DNA of 6,396 bases, taken from positions 1-6,396 of the forward strand of contig CADCQR010000135.1 of the NCBI GenBank assembly GCA_902803685.1. The letters run 5' to 3'. Shown in pieces: positions 6,151 through 6,396 of the stretch (positions are counted from its first letter, which is position 1; each line of letters starts with the position of its first letter). The notes under the pieces are model-generated. The model was given only the letters and a program-made list of their open reading frames with translations. It ran no database searches and was not told the origin of the DNA. A program made the translations under genes and the position numbers. Origin of the DNA: an uncultured Erysipelotrichaceae bacterium. Lineage in GTDB: Bacteria > Bacillota_I > Bacilli_A > RF39 > UBA660.

Positions 6151-6271
6151 ATAGGTGCAATCAAAGAAAAAACGCAACTTTAGTACCATAAAATAATGAT
6201 TTTTTATCGCAACATTAGCTGCGCATACTAGGGCTGCGTAATACCGTGGGCAAAGGAAGTGATTTGTATCA
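6151..6271 (+). ncRNA. candidate structured RNA or gene leader, family unknown
   Basis: This part is clearly richer in G and C than its surroundings and folds into several local hairpins. GGTGC (6154-6158) pairs with GTACC (6183-6187), with AAAG (6163-6166) and CTTT (6178-6181) nested inside. ATAAAA (6188-6193) pairs with TTTTAT (6202-6207), GCGCA (6221-6225) with TGCGT (6235-6239), and TGAT (6260-6263) with ATCA (6268-6271). A hairpin with T-tract follows at 6308-6330. I could not match it to the riboswitch, T-box, 6S, SRP, RNase P or tmRNA signatures I know. The strand is uncertain because a minus-strand terminator-like hairpin lies at the other end. Confidence 0.3.
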
Positions 6272-6307
6272 GTAAATAATATAAAAGAATAATTGGGGAA
6301 TTACTTT

Positions 6308-6330
6308 AGAGTCTTAATAACTCTTTTTTT
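6308..6330 (+). terminator. short hairpin with T-tract ahead of the last gene
   Basis: AGAGT (6308-6312) and ACTCT (6320-6324) make a five-pair stem with a seven-base loop, followed by T through 6330. It ends only 16 bases before the next ribosome binding site. The stem is short, so it may be a weak terminator of a small RNA or a conditional attenuator for the following gene. Confidence 0.5.
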
Positions 6331-6338
6331 ATTGAAAA
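6323..6338 (+). repeat. terminator-trailing motif, copy 3
   Basis: CTTTTTTTATTGAAAA is identical to copy 1 at 3319-3334 and again overlaps a terminator T-tract. It lies 8 bases upstream of the ribosome binding site of the last gene and has no -10 box after it, so its TTGAAA is unlikely to be a -35. Confidence 0.55.
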
Positions 6339-6363
6339 AATTAATTAAAGGAGGGTTTTATTT

Positions 6364-6396
6364 ATGAGTAATTATTTTTTCAGACCAGTATTAAGA
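6364..6396 (+). CDS. 5' end of an unidentified gene, cut by the window edge
   Basis: The ATG at 6364 follows an excellent ribosome binding site (AAAGGAGGG, 6347-6355) at eight bases spacing, and the frame stays open to the window end. Only MSNYFFRPVLR is visible. The aromatic, Arg/Pro-containing opening is reminiscent of the N-termini of some small heat-shock (Hsp20) proteins, but eleven residues cannot establish a family. It may be controlled by the structured region and hairpin just upstream. Confidence 0.7.
   Translation, partial: MSNYFFRPVLR

Larger units (their letters stand above)
6063..6363. other. intergenic region of about 300 bases with secondary structure but no convincing gene
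   Basis: Between the ppdK terminator and the last gene no reading frame has both a ribosome binding site and useful length. The stretch holds a long hairpin (6107-6135), a GC-richer part with consecutive hairpins (about 6151-6271), an AT-rich spacer, and a hairpin with T-tract (6308-6330) just before the next ribosome binding site. This layout suits either a small RNA gene or a structured leader of the next gene. Confidence 0.6.

Noticed and set aside
5921..6160. Minus-strand open frame of 79 codons
   Set aside because: It overlaps the ppdK end and its terminator in antisense, is dominated by Phe/Leu from poly-T, and has no ribosome binding site.
6118..6183. 21-codon plus-strand frame beginning MYLAKSTKK in the gap after ppdK
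   Set aside because: Its ATG sits in a hairpin, only a weak AAGGGA lies upstream, and a frame this short is expected by chance.
6151..6330. T-box, ZTP riboswitch, 6S RNA or HrcA/CIRCE operator
   Set aside because: Fragments such as ACCGTGGGCA recall parts of known motifs, but the defining partner sequences are missing, and the 6308-6324 inverted repeat does not match CIRCE (TTAGCACTC-N9-GAGTGCTAA).

Overview
The window is low-GC bacterial DNA (clearly AT-rich, with poly-A/T intergenic stretches) of Bacillota type. Shine-Dalgarno sites are strong (AGAGGTGA, AGGAGGTG, AGGAGG), promoters and intrinsic terminators look sigma-A-like and U-tracted, and there is an RNase HIII (rnhC) divergent from cvpA with trxA behind it. 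That neighbourhood is a shortened version of the Bacillus-type rnhC / zapA-cvpA-polX-mutS2-...-trxA region. The best guess is an uncultured, probably anaerobic or fermentative member of Bacilli or a relative with a reduced genome. All tryptophans in the recognised genes are TGG and no gene contains an in-frame TGA, so the standard bacterial code fits.

Layout: 69-269 (+) is a small single-pass membrane protein of unknown role. 343-1242 (+) is a secreted L,D-transpeptidase with peptidoglycan-binding, SH3-like and YkuD domains. A bidirectional terminator (1244-1271) separates it from rnhC (RNase HIII, 2186-1275, minus strand). A short divergent promoter region (about 2187-2260) serves rnhC to the left and a cvpA-trxA operon (2261-3278) to the right. 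cvpA has no ATG/GTG/TTG start near its true N-terminus and appears to begin at an ATT codon placed ideally behind a strong ribosome binding site. After a weak terminator, ppdK (pyruvate, phosphate dikinase, 3380-6007) stands alone with its own ribosome binding site and a strong terminator (6039-6062). Bases 6063-6363 contain no convincing gene. They hold a long hairpin that reads as a minus-strand terminator (6107-6135), a locally GC-richer stretch that folds into several hairpins (about 6151-6271), and a final hairpin plus T-tract (6308-6330) just before a gene of which only 11 codons are visible (6364-6396).

Functionally the genes are mostly housekeeping: cell-wall cross-linking (L,D-transpeptidase), removal of RNA from RNA/DNA hybrids (RNase HIII), a CvpA-family membrane protein, thiol-disulfide exchange (thioredoxin) and pyrophosphate-linked central carbon metabolism (PPDK). 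No CRISPR array, insertion sequence, phage gene, tRNA or rRNA is visible. I did not find a clear new multi-gene system. The most unusual signals are the AUU start of cvpA, tandem stop codons on five of six complete genes, a 16-base motif repeated after three terminators, and the structured intergenic region near the right end.
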